Assembly (NCBI GenBank): GCA_022835495.1
Contig: BQOK01000001.1
Location: 1,178,001-1,242,000 of the forward strand
Direction of reading: 5' to 3'
Length of the DNA: 64,000 bases
From: Oscillospiraceae bacterium
GTDB lineage: Bacteria; Bacillota; Clostridia; Oscillospirales; Ruminococcaceae
The position numbers and the translations under genes are program-made. Below the pieces are notes generated by a model. It did no database searches and had not been told where the DNA came from. It saw nothing but the letters and a program-made list of their open reading frames with translations. How positions within the stretch are numbered: the first letter of the stretch is position 1; every line of letters begins with the position of its first letter. Shown here one piece after another: positions 17,563 to 26,608 of the stretch.

Positions 17563-18633
17563 TCACAGAAAGTCTGCGATGGCGCTGCCCATCTCGCTGC
17601 ACCGCACGGGCTTGCAGCCGGGGGCCAGCATGTCGCCGGTGCGCAGGCCCGCATCCAGCGCGGCGCCCACCGCCGCCTCGATGGCGGCGGCCTCGGCGTC
17701 CAGGTCAAAGCTGTATTTCAGCAGCATGGCCGCCGACAGAATGGTGCCGATGGGGTTCGCCTTGTCCTGCCCGGCAATGTCGGGCGCGGAGCCGTGGATC
17801 GGCTCGTACAGGCCGCGGCTGCCCTGGCCCAGCGACGAGGAGGGGATCATGCCGATGGAGCCGGTGATCATGCTGGCTTCGTCCGACAAAATATCGCCGA
17901 ACATGTTCTCGGTGACCAGCACGTCGAACTGGCTGGGGTCCTTTACGATCTGCATGGCGGCGTTGTCCACCAGGACATCGCTGTAAGCGACGTCCTGGTA
18001 TTCTTCGGCCAGCCGGTGCATCACCCGGCGCCACAGGCGGCTTGTGTCCAGCACGTTCGCTTTGTCCACGCTGGTCACCTTTTTGCGGCGTTTGCGGGCC
18101 GTTTCAAAAGCGATGCGGCCGATGCGCTCCACTTCATGCTCGGAATAGCTCATCACGTCGGTGGCCTTGGCCTCGCCGTTTTCCTGGCTTGTGGTGTGGC
18201 TGCCGAAGTACACCCCGCCGATCAGCTCGCGCACCACCACAAAGTCGATGCCCTGCTGCACGATCTCAGGCTTTAAGGGGCTGGCGGCGGCCAATTGGGG
18301 CCAAAGCTTTGCGGGGCGGTTGTTGGCATACAGGCCCATGCCCGCCCGCAGGGCGAGAAGGCCCTTTTCCGGCCGCTGATCGCCGGGCAGACCGTCCCAC
18401 TTGGGGCCGCCCACCGCGCCCAGCAGAACGCTGTCGGCTGCAAGGCACCGCTCCAGCATGGCGGCAGGCAGGGGCTCGCCCCATTTGTCGATGGCGGCGC
18501 CGCCCATGTCCACCTCCACATAGCGGAAGGTATGGCCGTATTTTGCCGCGATCTTGTTCAGTACCTTGATGGCCTCGTTTACGATCTCGGGGCCGATGCC
18601 GTCGCCCCGGATCACTGCGATCGTTTTTTCCAT
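17563..18633 (-). CDS. leuB: 3-isopropylmalate dehydrogenase
   Basis: The start at 18633 gives 356 residues beginning MEKTIAVIRGDGIGPEI, and is preceded by GAGGAG; upstream in-frame residues overlap leuD and are not part of the protein. The active-site block GSAPDIAGQDKANPIGTILSAAMLL and the metal site SDEASMITGSIGM are typical. It oxidatively decarboxylates 3-isopropylmalate with NAD in leucine synthesis. It is the last gene of leuA-leuC-leuD-leuB, 11 bp after leuD, and ends at the shared bidirectional terminator. Confidence 0.97.
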   Translation of the reverse strand: MEKTIAVIRGDGIGPEIVNEAIKVLNKIAAKYGHTFRYVEVDMGGAAIDKWGEPLPAAMLERCLAADSVLLGAVGGPKWDGLPGDQRPEKGLLALRAGMGLYANNRPAKLWPQLAAASPLKPEIVQQGIDFVVVRELIGGVYFGSHTTSQENGEAKATDVMSYSEHEVERIGRIAFETARKRRKKVTSVDKANVLDTSRLWRRVMHRLAEEYQDVAYSDVLVDNAAMQIVKDPSQFDVLVTENMFGDILSDEASMITGSIGMIPSSSLGQGSRGLYEPIHGSAPDIAGQDKANPIGTILSAAMLLKYSFDLDAEAAAIEAAVGAALDAGLRTGDMLAPGCKPVRCSEMGSAIADFL

Positions 18634-18644
18634 GCTGCTGCTCC

Positions 18645-19130
18645 TCACTGCTGTTTGATGCTGTTCATCAGCCCGCCCGCGGCGATGATCTGCTGGATAA
18701 AGGGCGGGAAGGGCTGTGCCTGAAAGGTCTGGCCGGTGGTGTGGTCGGTGATGAGGCCGGTGTCGAAATCCACGCTCACCTCGTCGCCCGCGGCAATGGC
18801 CTCGCTGGCCTCCTCGCATTCCAGGATGGGCAGGCCGATGTTGATGGCGTTGCGGTAAAAGATGCGGGCAAAGCTTTTGGCCACCACGCAGGCCACGCCG
18901 CTGGTCTTGACCACCAGGGGCGCGTGCTCGCGGGAGGAGCCGCAGCCGAAATTCCAGCCGCCCACCATGATGTCGCCAGGCTTTACCCGGTGCACGAAGT
19001 CCTTGTCGATGTCCTCCATGCAGTGGGCGGCCAGCTCCTGGGCGTTCTGGCTGTTCAGGTAGCGGGCGGGGATGATCACGTCGGTGTCCACATTGTCGGG
19101 GTATTTATGTACGGTGCCGGTGGCTTGCAT
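18645..19130 (-). CDS. leuD: 3-isopropylmalate dehydratase, small subunit
   Basis: The 161-residue product starts [19 protein letters not shown] at 19130, the true family N-terminus, where the long open frame extends further. [16 protein letters not shown] is the conserved swivelling-domain motif, and [14 protein letters not shown] follows. The short length matches the LeuD type used by Clostridia and archaea. With LeuC it isomerises 2- to 3-isopropylmalate. Confidence 0.96.
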   Translation of the reverse strand: MQATGTVHKYPDNVDTDVIIPARYLNSQNAQELAAHCMEDIDKDFVHRVKPGDIMVGGWNFGCGSSREHAPLVVKTSGVACVVAKSFARIFYRNAINIGLPILECEEASEAIAAGDEVSVDFDTGLITDHTTGQTFQAQPFPPFIQQIIAAGGLMNSIKQQ

Positions 19131-19225
19131 TGTTTGTGCCTCCTTATAAAAAGCTGATCCGAACGGCGCTGCCTGCCGCCCCTGCGGGGCAGCGGGGCCT
19201 AAAAGCGGCCTTTGCCGCGGCTGTT

Positions 19226-20491
19226 TCAGACGGTGCGCGGGTCGGTGATGAAGCCGGTCAGGGCGCTGGCCGCCGCCGTGGCGGGGCTGGCAAGGTACAC
19301 CTCGCTGCCGGTGTGGCCCATGCGGCCCACAAAGTTGCGGTTGGTGGTGGAAACACAGCGCTCGCCCTCGGCCAAAATACCCATGTATCCGCCGAGGCAT
19401 GGCCCGCAGGTGGGGGTGGAAACGATGCAGCCCGCGTCGATAAACGCCTCGGCCCAGCCGCGCCGGATGCACTCCTTATACACCGCCATGGTGCCGGGGA
19501 TGATGATGCCCCGCACCCCGCTGGCGATTTTTTTGCCCCGCAGCAGCTGCCAGGCGGCCTCCATATCTTCCAGGCGGCCGTTGGTGCAGCTGCCGATAAC
19601 CACCTGGTCCACCGGGATGCGCTGCGCCTGGGCCTCGGCGGCGGTGTGGGTGTTCTCGGGCAGGTGGGGGTAAGCCACCGTGGGTTCCAGCGCCGCAAGG
19701 TCGATCTCGATGGTCTGTTCGTACTCCGCGTCCGGATCGGCCTCGTAGACGGCCCAGGGCCGCCGGCTGCGGCCGGTCATGTAGCCAATCGTGACGTCGT
19801 CCACCGGGAAAATGCCGTTTTTGGCCCCCGCCTCGATGGCCATGTTGCACACGCACAGCCGGTCGTCCATGGAAAGGCTGCCCACGCCGGGGCCGGTGAA
19901 CTCCATGCTTTTGTAGAGCGCCCCGTCCACCCCGATGCGGCCGATGATGTGCAGGATCAGATCCTTGCCGCTCACCGCGGGCGAAAAGCGCCCGTTCAGC
20001 ACAAAGCGGATGGCGGCGGGCACCTTGAACCAGCAGGTGCCGGCGGCCATGCCGGCGGCCATGTCGGTGCTGCCGACGCCGGTGGAAAAGGCGCCCAGCG
20101 CGCCGTAGGTGCAGGTGTGGCTGTCGGCCCCGATGATGCAGTCGCCGGCGGTCACGATGCCCTGCTCCGGCAGCAGCGCGTGCTCGATGCCCATGCGGCC
20201 CACGTCGAAGAAATTCAGGATGTCGTATTTGTTTGCGAACTCCCGGCACTGCTTGGACTGCTGGGCGCTCTTGATGTCCTTGTTGGGCACAAAGTGATCC
20301 AGCACAATGTTGATGCGGGCGTTGTCGAACACCTTATTAAAGCCCGCCTTTTCGAATTCGTTGATCGCCACCGGTGTGGTGATGTCGTTGCCCAGCACCT
20401 GATCCAGCCTTGCGCGGATCAGCTGCCCGGCCTCCACCTTGGCCAGCCCCGCGTGGGCGGCCAGGATTTTTTGGGTCATGGTCATTCCCAT
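19226..20491 (-). CDS. leuC: 3-isopropylmalate dehydratase, large subunit
   Basis: The 421-residue product matches the archaeal/clostridial-type LeuC. The [4Fe-4S] cysteines are in [11 protein letters not shown] and TCGPCLGG. The block [21 protein letters not shown] is the aconitase signature. GGAGGGA precedes the start; the first ATG of MGMTMTQ is used. It lies 13 bp after leuA and about 95 bp before leuD. That gap, 19131-19225, holds no gene. Confidence 0.97.
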   Translation of the reverse strand: MGMTMTQKILAAHAGLAKVEAGQLIRARLDQVLGNDITTPVAINEFEKAGFNKVFDNARINIVLDHFVPNKDIKSAQQSKQCREFANKYDILNFFDVGRMGIEHALLPEQGIVTAGDCIIGADSHTCTYGALGAFSTGVGSTDMAAGMAAGTCWFKVPAAIRFVLNGRFSPAVSGKDLILHIIGRIGVDGALYKSMEFTGPGVGSLSMDDRLCVCNMAIEAGAKNGIFPVDDVTIGYMTGRSRRPWAVYEADPDAEYEQTIEIDLAALEPTVAYPHLPENTHTAAEAQAQRIPVDQVVIGSCTNGRLEDMEAAWQLLRGKKIASGVRGIIIPGTMAVYKECIRRGWAEAFIDAGCIVSTPTCGPCLGGYMGILAEGERCVSTTNRNFVGRMGHTGSEVYLASPATAAASALTGFITDPRTV

Positions 20492-20504
20492 GGGTCGTCC
20501 CTCC

Positions 20505-22157
20505 TTATTTGTTGTTCACGGCGCTTGCCAGCGCTTTGATGCCCGCCTGGATGATGTCGGTGTCGGTGCCGGCGCCCCAGGTGGTGGAGCCGTCTGCCCA
20601 GCGCAGGCCCACGTAGGCCGCAGCCTCGCTGGTGGAGCCGTGCTCCAGGCTGTGCTCGGAATAGGTTTCAATGGTAAAATCCATGCCGCAGGCGGCCTTT
20701 ACCGCGTTGCACACCGCGTCCAGCCGGCCGTTGCCCTGGCCGGAGCATTCCCGCGCCTGGCCGTTCACGCTGACGGTCACCACCGCAAAAATGCCGCTTT
20801 TTTGAATGAAGTGGGCTTCCTGCACGCTGACCGGGCTCTGCTTGTTCAGGTAGGTGCTACGGAACACCCCAAACACCTCCTCGGGCGGCAGCTCCTTGTG
20901 GGCGTGGTCGGAAACGGCCTTGACGGTATAGCCAAAGTGCTCGCGCATTTTGGGGGGCAGGTCGTAGCCGAACTTTTGCTGCAAAAGGTAACCGATGCCG
21001 CCCTTGCCGCTCTGGCTGTTGATGCGGATCACGTCCGCGTCATAGGTGCGGCCGATGTCGGTGGGGTCCACGGGGATGTAGGGCACGGTCCACTGGTGCA
21101 GGCCGTGCTTTTTGCGCCAGTTCATGCCCTTGGCGATGGCGTCCTGGTGGCTGCCCGAGAAGGCGGCGAACACCAGCGCGCCCGCATAGGGGGTGCGCTC
21201 ATACACGTGCATGCGGGTGACCCGCTCGTACAGCTCCACGATGGCGGGCATGTCTGAAAAATCCAGGTGGGGGTCCACCCCGTGGGTGTAAAGGTTCATT
21301 GCAAGGGTGATGACGTCCACATTGCCGGTGCGCTCGCCGTTGCCGAACAGGGTGCCCTCCACCCGGTCGGCGCCGGCCAGGAGGGCCAGCTCGGTGTCGG
21401 CCACGCCGCAGCCCCGGTCGTTGTGGGGATGCAGGCTCAGCACCACGCTGTTGCGGTATTTCAGGTTATCGCTCATGTACTCGATCTGGTTGGCGTACAC
21501 ATGGCTCATGCTCATGGCCACCGTGACCGGCAGGTTGATGATGACCGGCTTTTCGGGCGTGGGCTCCAGAATGTCCAGCACCGCGTTGCACACCTCCAGC
21601 GCGTATTCGGGCTCGGTGCCGGTGAAGCTCTCGGGGCTGTATTCAAAGCGGAAGTTGCCGGGATACTCGGCGGCCAGCTGTTTGACCAGGGCCGCACCGT
21701 CGGTGGCGATCTTTTTGATTTCGCTTTTTGATTTTTTGAACACCTGCTCGCGCTGGGCCACGCTGGTGGAGTTGTAGAAATGGATCACAGCGCTGGGCGC
21801 GCCCTGCACGGCCTCGAAGGTCTTGCGGATGATGTGGTCCCGGCACTGGGTGAGCACCTGCACGGTGACGTCCGGGGGGATCAGGTCCTGTTCGATGAGG
21901 GTGCGCAGGAATTCATACTCGGTTTCGCTGGCGGCGGGGAAGCCCACCTCGATTTCCTTGAAGCCGATCTTTACCAGCAGGCTGAAGAATTCCAGCTTTT
22001 CTTCCAGGCTCATGGGCACGATCAGGCTCTGGTTGCCGTCCCGCAGGTCCACGCTGCACCAGGCCGGGGCTTTGTCGATGTGGTCCTTGCGGACCCAGCG
22101 GTATTCGCTTTTGGGGGCGGGGTAATACCCCACGCCGTACTTGGTCACGTCCATCAT
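20505..22157 (-). CDS. leuA: 2-isopropylmalate synthase (type 2, long form)
   Basis: The 550-residue product starts [13 protein letters not shown] with AAGGAGGG upstream. The catalytic TIM barrel shows [13 protein letters not shown] and [40 protein letters not shown] as separate signature blocks; the metal-binding histidines are in SLHPHND. The C-terminal regulatory (LeuA dimer) domain, about 430-550, is present and would confer leucine feedback. The length and N-terminus (YRWVRKDHI) match the type 2 enzymes also found in Actinobacteria. It catalyses the first committed step of leucine synthesis. It is preceded by a T-box leader. Confidence 0.96.
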   Translation of the reverse strand: MMDVTKYGVGYYPAPKSEYRWVRKDHIDKAPAWCSVDLRDGNQSLIVPMSLEEKLEFFSLLVKIGFKEIEVGFPAASETEYEFLRTLIEQDLIPPDVTVQVLTQCRDHIIRKTFEAVQGAPSAVIHFYNSTSVAQREQVFKKSKSEIKKIATDGAALVKQLAAEYPGNFRFEYSPESFTGTEPEYALEVCNAVLDILEPTPEKPVIINLPVTVAMSMSHVYANQIEYMSDNLKYRNSVVLSLHPHNDRGCGVADTELALLAGADRVEGTLFGNGERTGNVDVITLAMNLYTHGVDPHLDFSDMPAIVELYERVTRMHVYERTPYAGALVFAAFSGSHQDAIAKGMNWRKKHGLHQWTVPYIPVDPTDIGRTYDADVIRINSQSGKGGIGYLLQQKFGYDLPPKMREHFGYTVKAVSDHAHKELPPEEVFGVFRSTYLNKQSPVSVQEAHFIQKSGIFAVVTVSVNGQARECSGQGNGRLDAVCNAVKAACGMDFTIETYSEHSLEHGSTSEAAAYVGLRWADGSTTWGAGTDTDIIQAGIKALASAVNNK

Positions 22158-22197
22158 AAAAAATGCCCTCCTTGCGGCTGCGCCGCCCCGGAACACG

Positions 22198-22515
22198 AAA
22201 AAAAGCCCCCGTCCCCCAAGGCGTTGCCTTGAGAGACGAGGGCTTTCAAGCTTGATTTTGAAAAGCTCCCGCGGTACCACTCTCGTTGCTGCTGAAAGCA
22301 GCCACTCTGTACGGTCGGCAAAAAGGCCTTTGCGAACCGCGCCCCGGATAACGGCGGGGTGCACCGCCCTGGCTTACTGGGAACACGCTCTGTTCGGCCG
22401 GGGTGCTCGGGGGCCAGTATACGCGCGCCGCGCTGCCGCCTTGCACCACCCGGCGGCTCTCTTGAAACGCTGTGACACGCGCTTTTTCCCCTTCAGCGCA
22501 TCTTTATTCAAACTG
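22198..22515 (-). ncRNA. T-box leader (tRNA-sensing riboswitch) of the leu operon
   Basis: On the minus strand the complement of 22270-22283 is AGAGTGGTACCGCG, the canonical T-box sequence that base-pairs with the uncharged tRNA acceptor end. Downstream, at 22205-22243, lies a strong terminator hairpin followed by a U-run (complement of the A-run at 22198-22204). The upstream 200 nt are structured and contain a GGTGGTGCAAGG element, as in Stem I. Low leucyl-tRNA charging would favour read-through into leuA. The specifier codon could not be assigned with certainty; leucine is inferred from the genes. Confidence 0.9.
22205..22243 (-). terminator. Regulatory terminator of the T-box leader
   Basis: The hairpin arms GCCCTCGTCTCTCAAGGC and GCCTTGGGGGACGGGGGC are followed by a run of about seven Us on the minus strand. 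It lies 47 nt before the leuA start codon. Confidence 0.88.
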
Positions 22516-22520
22516 CTACT

Positions 22521-22549
22521 ATTTTAGCGCGCTAAAGCCGGTTTGTCAA
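22521..22549 (-). promoter_or_regulatory. Sigma-A promoter of the leu operon
   Basis: On the minus strand, TTGACA (complement of 22544-22549) and TAAAAT (complement of 22521-22526) have a 17-bp spacer. It sits directly upstream of the T-box leader. Confidence 0.88.
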
Positions 22550-22581
22550 CCGCTGAAAAAAGATTTTTTGGCGGGGAGCGC

Positions 22582-23934
22582 TCAGGCCCCCGCCGCGTCA
22601 GCCGCCCCGGCGGCCCGGGCGTTCAGCTGGGCCCAGGTCACGGTGCTGGCGTACTTGTACCATTCCTCGTTTGGCACCACACAGTCTGGGTCGTAGCCGA
22701 TCAGGGCGTTTTTGGTGTTGGCCACGTCGCCGTATTCCTGCAGATACAGGGTTTCATAGGCGGTGCGCTCCCCCTTTACCGCCGCCTGGATGCCCGGGAA
22801 CATCAGCTCCAGCGCCTGGGGGCGGCAGTGGATACCGTCGAAGAAAAGGGGCTCCAGCACGCCGGCGCGCCCTGCGTGGTAACTGCCGTACAGGGGGATG
22901 CCGCGGCCGGCCGCGTATTCCCGCAGCCAGGGCTCCACCTCGAAAAAGCCGGTCAGGCCCTGGGGGTTATTGTACACATGCAGGCAGATGAAGGGGTGGT
23001 AGGGGGTGAGAAGGAACACCACGTTCACGCCCTTGGCCTGCACGTGCCGCACGAACCGGTCGAACAGGTCGGTCCAATAGGGATCCATGGTGTCGAAGCC
23101 GTGCATGGCCGAAATGGTGCCCGCCTGGGCCAGCGCCTCCGCCATGACCTCCTCGTACGCCCAGTTGCGGAAGGTCACGGGGTAATAGATGCTGCCGTCG
23201 GCAAATTTTACCGAGAAATCCAGGCTTTCCAGGCTGCCGGTCATGGCCTTGAAGGGGATGGTTTCGCCGTCCTCGGTTTCGTGCTGGCCGGTCTGGCGCT
23301 GCTTGAGGTAATACTTCACGTTCCCCTGGAAGTAGGCCGGGTCCACCAGGGCCTTCCAGATTTCCAGCTGGTCCGGTTCCTCGTAATCGCTGGCCAGGCC
23401 CAGCGCCTTTTCCAAAAATTCGGCGAACAGCTCGGGGTCGGCCTTTTTGTTCAGGTCGGAGGCCGAAACGCCGTTGAACATCCAGGGGTCCACACAGAGG
23501 ATCAGATTCTTCGGCAGCTTGCCCGCCCGCTCAAACAGATACCAGGCGTTCATCACATCCATGGCGCCGGCGCCGCTCATGCCCGCGTTGTAGTAGCTGC
23601 CCCCCACAATGGCCCCGCTGAGCTGCATCACCCGGCTGGAGCCCAGGGCCACGGTGTCCGGCACCTGGGCCTCGGGCAGGTTCTGCACGTAAAGCTCCAG
23701 GATCTGCCGCTCGTCCATCTGCTCGTAGTTCGACACCGTGTCGCCCGCCAGCAGCATATTCGCCACCTCGCGGGGGGCGAGTTCGCCCTGGAACAGGCCG
23801 CTGATATCCACCTTATAGCTGAACCAGACCATAAACAGGGGAATGGGCAAAAACAGGCAGGCTTTCAGCGCGATCTCCAAAAGGGTCAAAAAGCGCACCA
23901 GGCAAAAGCGCAGAGCGTGTTTCAGTTTGTTCAT
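22582..23934 (-). CDS. SGNH/DltD-AlgX-like membrane-anchored O-acyltransferase partner
   Basis: The 450-residue product has one N-terminal TM (about 18-40) and an extracellular domain. VALGSSRVMQLSG carries the GxSR nucleophile block, YNAGMSGAG follows, and FFDGIHCRP contains the C-terminal Asp-x-x-His pair of SGNH hydrolase-fold acyltransferases. It lies 12 bp after an MBOAT gene. In DltB-DltD, AlgI-AlgX and PatA-PatB pairs, the MBOAT passes an acyl group across the membrane and the SGNH partner transfers it to a polymer. Here the target is inferred to be the glycan made by the upstream cluster, or teichoic acid. Confidence 0.8.
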   Translation of the reverse strand: MNKLKHALRFCLVRFLTLLEIALKACLFLPIPLFMVWFSYKVDISGLFQGELAPREVANMLLAGDTVSNYEQMDERQILELYVQNLPEAQVPDTVALGSSRVMQLSGAIVGGSYYNAGMSGAGAMDVMNAWYLFERAGKLPKNLILCVDPWMFNGVSASDLNKKADPELFAEFLEKALGLASDYEEPDQLEIWKALVDPAYFQGNVKYYLKQRQTGQHETEDGETIPFKAMTGSLESLDFSVKFADGSIYYPVTFRNWAYEEVMAEALAQAGTISAMHGFDTMDPYWTDLFDRFVRHVQAKGVNVVFLLTPYHPFICLHVYNNPQGLTGFFEVEPWLREYAAGRGIPLYGSYHAGRAGVLEPLFFDGIHCRPQALELMFPGIQAAVKGERTAYETLYLQEYGDVANTKNALIGYDPDCVVPNEEWYKYASTVTWAQLNARAAGAADAAGA

Positions 23935-23946
23935 GCAGCGCCCCCC

Positions 23947-25413
23947 TTAATAGTTTTGGTAAATGAAGGCGGATTTGCCGAACGCGCCGAAGAACAGCAG
24001 CGCCGCCGCCAGCAGATAGTAGAGCGGCCAGCGCACAAAAAACCACCGCCGCCGGATCCACTCGGCCACCGGGCCGCAGCGTTCGACCGCCTCCACCAGC
24101 AGGATGCCCGCGGCGCTCACCACAAACACCGTCAGGTCGAGCCCGTGCCCGGCAAAGCCTGCCAGCAGTGCCTGCCAGGAGAGATCCCAGCCCGAAAAAA
24201 GGCCGCCGAACACCGCGCCCGCGCTGCCGCCGTACAGATCGGCCGCAAAAAAAACGATGCAGAAGGTGAACAGGCCGTACACGCATACCCGCTGGATCAG
24301 GCGCTTTAAGGGGCCCCAGCGGTACAGCGGGTTGTGCCGTGCCAGGGCCGCCCGGGGCCCGGCGGTGTTTTTGCCGATCACCAGGATCAGCCCGTTCAGC
24401 GCGCCCCAGATCACATAGCCCCAGCTGGCGCCGTGCCACAGGCCGCTGGCCAGGAAGGTGACGATCAGGTTCAGGGCCTGCCGCCACCAGGCGCAGCGGT
24501 TGCCCCCCATGGGAATGTACACATAGTCCCGAAACCAGGAGGAAAGGCTGATGTGCCAGCGCCGCCACAGATCCGAGTAGTTGGTGGCGGCGAAGGGCCG
24601 CTGAAAGTTTTCGGTGAGATCGAAGCCCAGGATGCGCGCGCCGCCGATGGCGACGTCGCAGCAGCCGGAAAAATCCAGGTACAGCTGGCAGCTGAACAAA
24701 AGGCTGGCGGCCAAAAGGTAGGGCCCCGCGGCCTTTTCCGGGGCGGCGAACACCGCGCTCACGAACACGCCCAGCCCGTCGGCCAGGACCATTTTTTTAA
24801 AGTAGCCCCACAGCATGCGGAACGCGCCGCCCGCCATGCGGGAGTAGCTGAAGGGCGCGGGGGTTGAAAACTGCGGGATCAGATGCCCCGCCCGCTCGAT
24901 GGGGCCGGTGAAGATGCAGGGGAAAAAGCTGACGAACAATGCGTAGTGCACCGGGTTCAAAACCGCCTTTTGCCTGCCGCGGTACACATCGAACACATAG
25001 CCCAGGCTTTGGAAGGTGAAGTAGGTAAGGCCCAGCGGCGCCGCCAGGTCCAGGGCACCGGCGGTGATGTGGCCGCCGAACACCCCCGCAAGGTCGGCCC
25101 AGAGCTGGCTGAAAAAGCCGAAGTATTTGTAAAAAAACAAAATGCCCCCGCAGCACAAAAGCGCCAGCCACAAAAAGGCCCGGCGGGCCCATTTGTTCCG
25201 AAGCTTTTCACTGCCGAGGGCAATGCCGCAGCAATAGGTGACCACGGTGGCGCTGACAAGCAGCACCACCAACCGGGCGTTCTGGGGCTTGTACATATAA
25301 AACGCATAGCTGGCCAGCAGCAAAAAATAGGGCTTTGCCTGCCGCGGGAAACAATAGGTGAGCGCGGCGACTCCCGCAAAAAAGCCCAAAAAGATCAGCG
25401 AATTAAAATCCAT
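23947..25413 (-). CDS. MBOAT family O-acyltransferase (AlgI/DltB type)
   Basis: The 488-residue product has ten or more TM segments. FAATNYSDLWRRWHISLS and FRDYVYIPMGGNR are AlgI/DltB signatures. LASGLWHGASWGYVIWG holds the invariant catalytic histidine. The protein begins MDFNSLIFLGFFAGV, a start typical of this family. It would move an acyl (probably acetyl) group from cytoplasmic donors to the outside, with the adjacent SGNH protein finishing the transfer. Confidence 0.92.
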   Translation of the reverse strand: MDFNSLIFLGFFAGVAALTYCFPRQAKPYFLLLASYAFYMYKPQNARLVVLLVSATVVTYCCGIALGSEKLRNKWARRAFLWLALLCCGGILFFYKYFGFFSQLWADLAGVFGGHITAGALDLAAPLGLTYFTFQSLGYVFDVYRGRQKAVLNPVHYALFVSFFPCIFTGPIERAGHLIPQFSTPAPFSYSRMAGGAFRMLWGYFKKMVLADGLGVFVSAVFAAPEKAAGPYLLAASLLFSCQLYLDFSGCCDVAIGGARILGFDLTENFQRPFAATNYSDLWRRWHISLSSWFRDYVYIPMGGNRCAWWRQALNLIVTFLASGLWHGASWGYVIWGALNGLILVIGKNTAGPRAALARHNPLYRWGPLKRLIQRVCVYGLFTFCIVFFAADLYGGSAGAVFGGLFSGWDLSWQALLAGFAGHGLDLTVFVVSAAGILLVEAVERCGPVAEWIRRRWFFVRWPLYYLLAAALLFFGAFGKSAFIYQNY

Positions 25414-25510
25414 ACTTCCACCTCATGCCTGTTTTATGCCGGAGCATTGTGCCGGGGGGATGCCGCAGGGGCCCGCCCACACCGCGCCGGGACCGCAAAC
25501 GCCCGGCCGT

Positions 25511-25897
25511 TCACTCGGCCTTTTCCTCCCGGGCCTCCAGCCGCTGCTCCAAAAGGCGCACCCGCTGTTCCAGCATGGCGTTCTGCTGGGTGAGCCGCTT
25601 GATGCGCTCGGTGTGCTGGCTTGCGGCAGCAGAGAGGATCAGCAGCACCAGCAGCACAAAGCAGAACAGCAGCGTGAATACCAGGTTCGCTACCACTTCA
25701 AAGTGAAGAAGGGCCCGCAGCATTTTTGCCACCACAGGGAATGCGGCAAACACCAGCAAAACGCCCCCCAGGCCGAACCAGGCCAGGCTGTAGCGCACGC
25801 TGAGCCTGCCGTGCTTGACGAACAGGAAGATCAAAAACAGAAAGACCAAATCGCCCGCCAGCAAAACGGGATACAGCAATTGATCCACAGGTATCAC
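25511..25897 (-). CDS. DUF2304 family membrane protein
   Basis: The 128-residue product has three TM segments (roughly 10-28, 36-58, 68-92) and a C-terminal coiled coil (LTQQNAMLEQRVRLLEQRLE). Its spacing and the RYSLAWFGLGGVLL pattern match DUF2304 proteins, which are almost always encoded next to a DPM-type glycosyltransferase. It overlaps that gene by 4 bp (ATGA). It probably helps the glycosyltransferase act on polyprenyl-phosphate. The exact role is unknown. The 97 bp before the MBOAT gene hold no gene. Confidence 0.8.
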   Translation of the reverse strand: MIPVDQLLYPVLLAGDLVFLFLIFLFVKHGRLSVRYSLAWFGLGGVLLVFAAFPVVAKMLRALLHFEVVANLVFTLLFCFVLLVLLILSAAASQHTERIKRLTQQNAMLEQRVRLLEQRLEAREEKAE

Positions 25898-26598
25898 CTC
25901 CGCTTTTTTGTGAAGCTCAGCCGGTAGATCACCAGCGACAGGCTGACCTTGATCATGTAGTAAATACTTTTGAAGGCCCGGATGCTGGAAACGCCGCCTT
26001 GGCGCTCGGCCATGACCACCGGCACCTCGCCCACCCGGTAACCCGCCACCACCGAGCGTAGGATGGCCTCCGGCTCGGGGTAATCCTGGGCATACTGGTC
26101 GGCGAACAGGTTGGTGAGCGCTTTACCGCAGGCCCGGTAGCCGCTGGTTACATCCCGCACGTGCCGGCCGGTGAGCAGCCAGATCATCCCGCTCAAAAAG
26201 CGGATGCCCACCCGCCGCAAAAAGCTGGTCTGGAACCCCTCTTTGGTGATAAAGCGGCTGCCGATGCACATGTCGAGCCGGCCCTCGGCCACCGGGGCAA
26301 TGACCGCCTCGAGGTAGGCGGGATCATGCTGGCCGTCGCCGTCCATCTGCACGGTCACGTCGTAGCCGTGCTCGCGGGCATAGCGGTAGCCGCACTGCAC
26401 CCCGCCGCCGATGCCCAGGTTCACCGGCAGATCCAGGTAATTGTAGCCCTGGGCCCGCAGGATCTCCACGCTGTTGTCGGTGGAGCAGTCGTTCACCACC
26501 AGGTAATCCACCTGCGGGCAGGCGGCCCGCAGGTTTTCCACCACCTGGCAGATGTTCTGCGACTCGTTGTAGCAGGGGATAATGACCAAAGTTTTCAA
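25894..26598 (-). CDS. Glycosyltransferase family 2, polyprenyl-phosphate sugar synthase type
   Basis: A TTG at 26598, preceded by GAGGTG, gives 234 residues starting at KTLVIIPCYNESQNI, the standard GT2 N-terminus; the longer frame runs into the preceding gene. The donor-site motifs are VVNDCSTDNS and VQMDGDGQHDP (DxD-like). ITKEGFQTSFLRRVGIRFLS and the C-terminal amphipathic end resemble dolichyl-phosphate mannose synthase-like enzymes. It probably transfers a nucleotide sugar to undecaprenyl phosphate. It is encoded between the WbuB-like transferase and DUF2304. Confidence 0.85.
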   Translation of the reverse strand: MKTLVIIPCYNESQNICQVVENLRAACPQVDYLVVNDCSTDNSVEILRAQGYNYLDLPVNLGIGGGVQCGYRYAREHGYDVTVQMDGDGQHDPAYLEAVIAPVAEGRLDMCIGSRFITKEGFQTSFLRRVGIRFLSGMIWLLTGRHVRDVTSGYRACGKALTNLFADQYAQDYPEPEAILRSVVAGYRVGEVPVVMAERQGGVSSIRAFKSIYYMIKVSLSLVIYRLSFTKKRR

Positions 26599-26608
26599 AA
26601 GCGGCACC

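Noticed and set aside
20109-20297. Many plus-strand frames opposite leuC and leuA
   Set aside because: They are anti-sense shadows without start signals or domains; the minus-strand enzymes explain the sequence.
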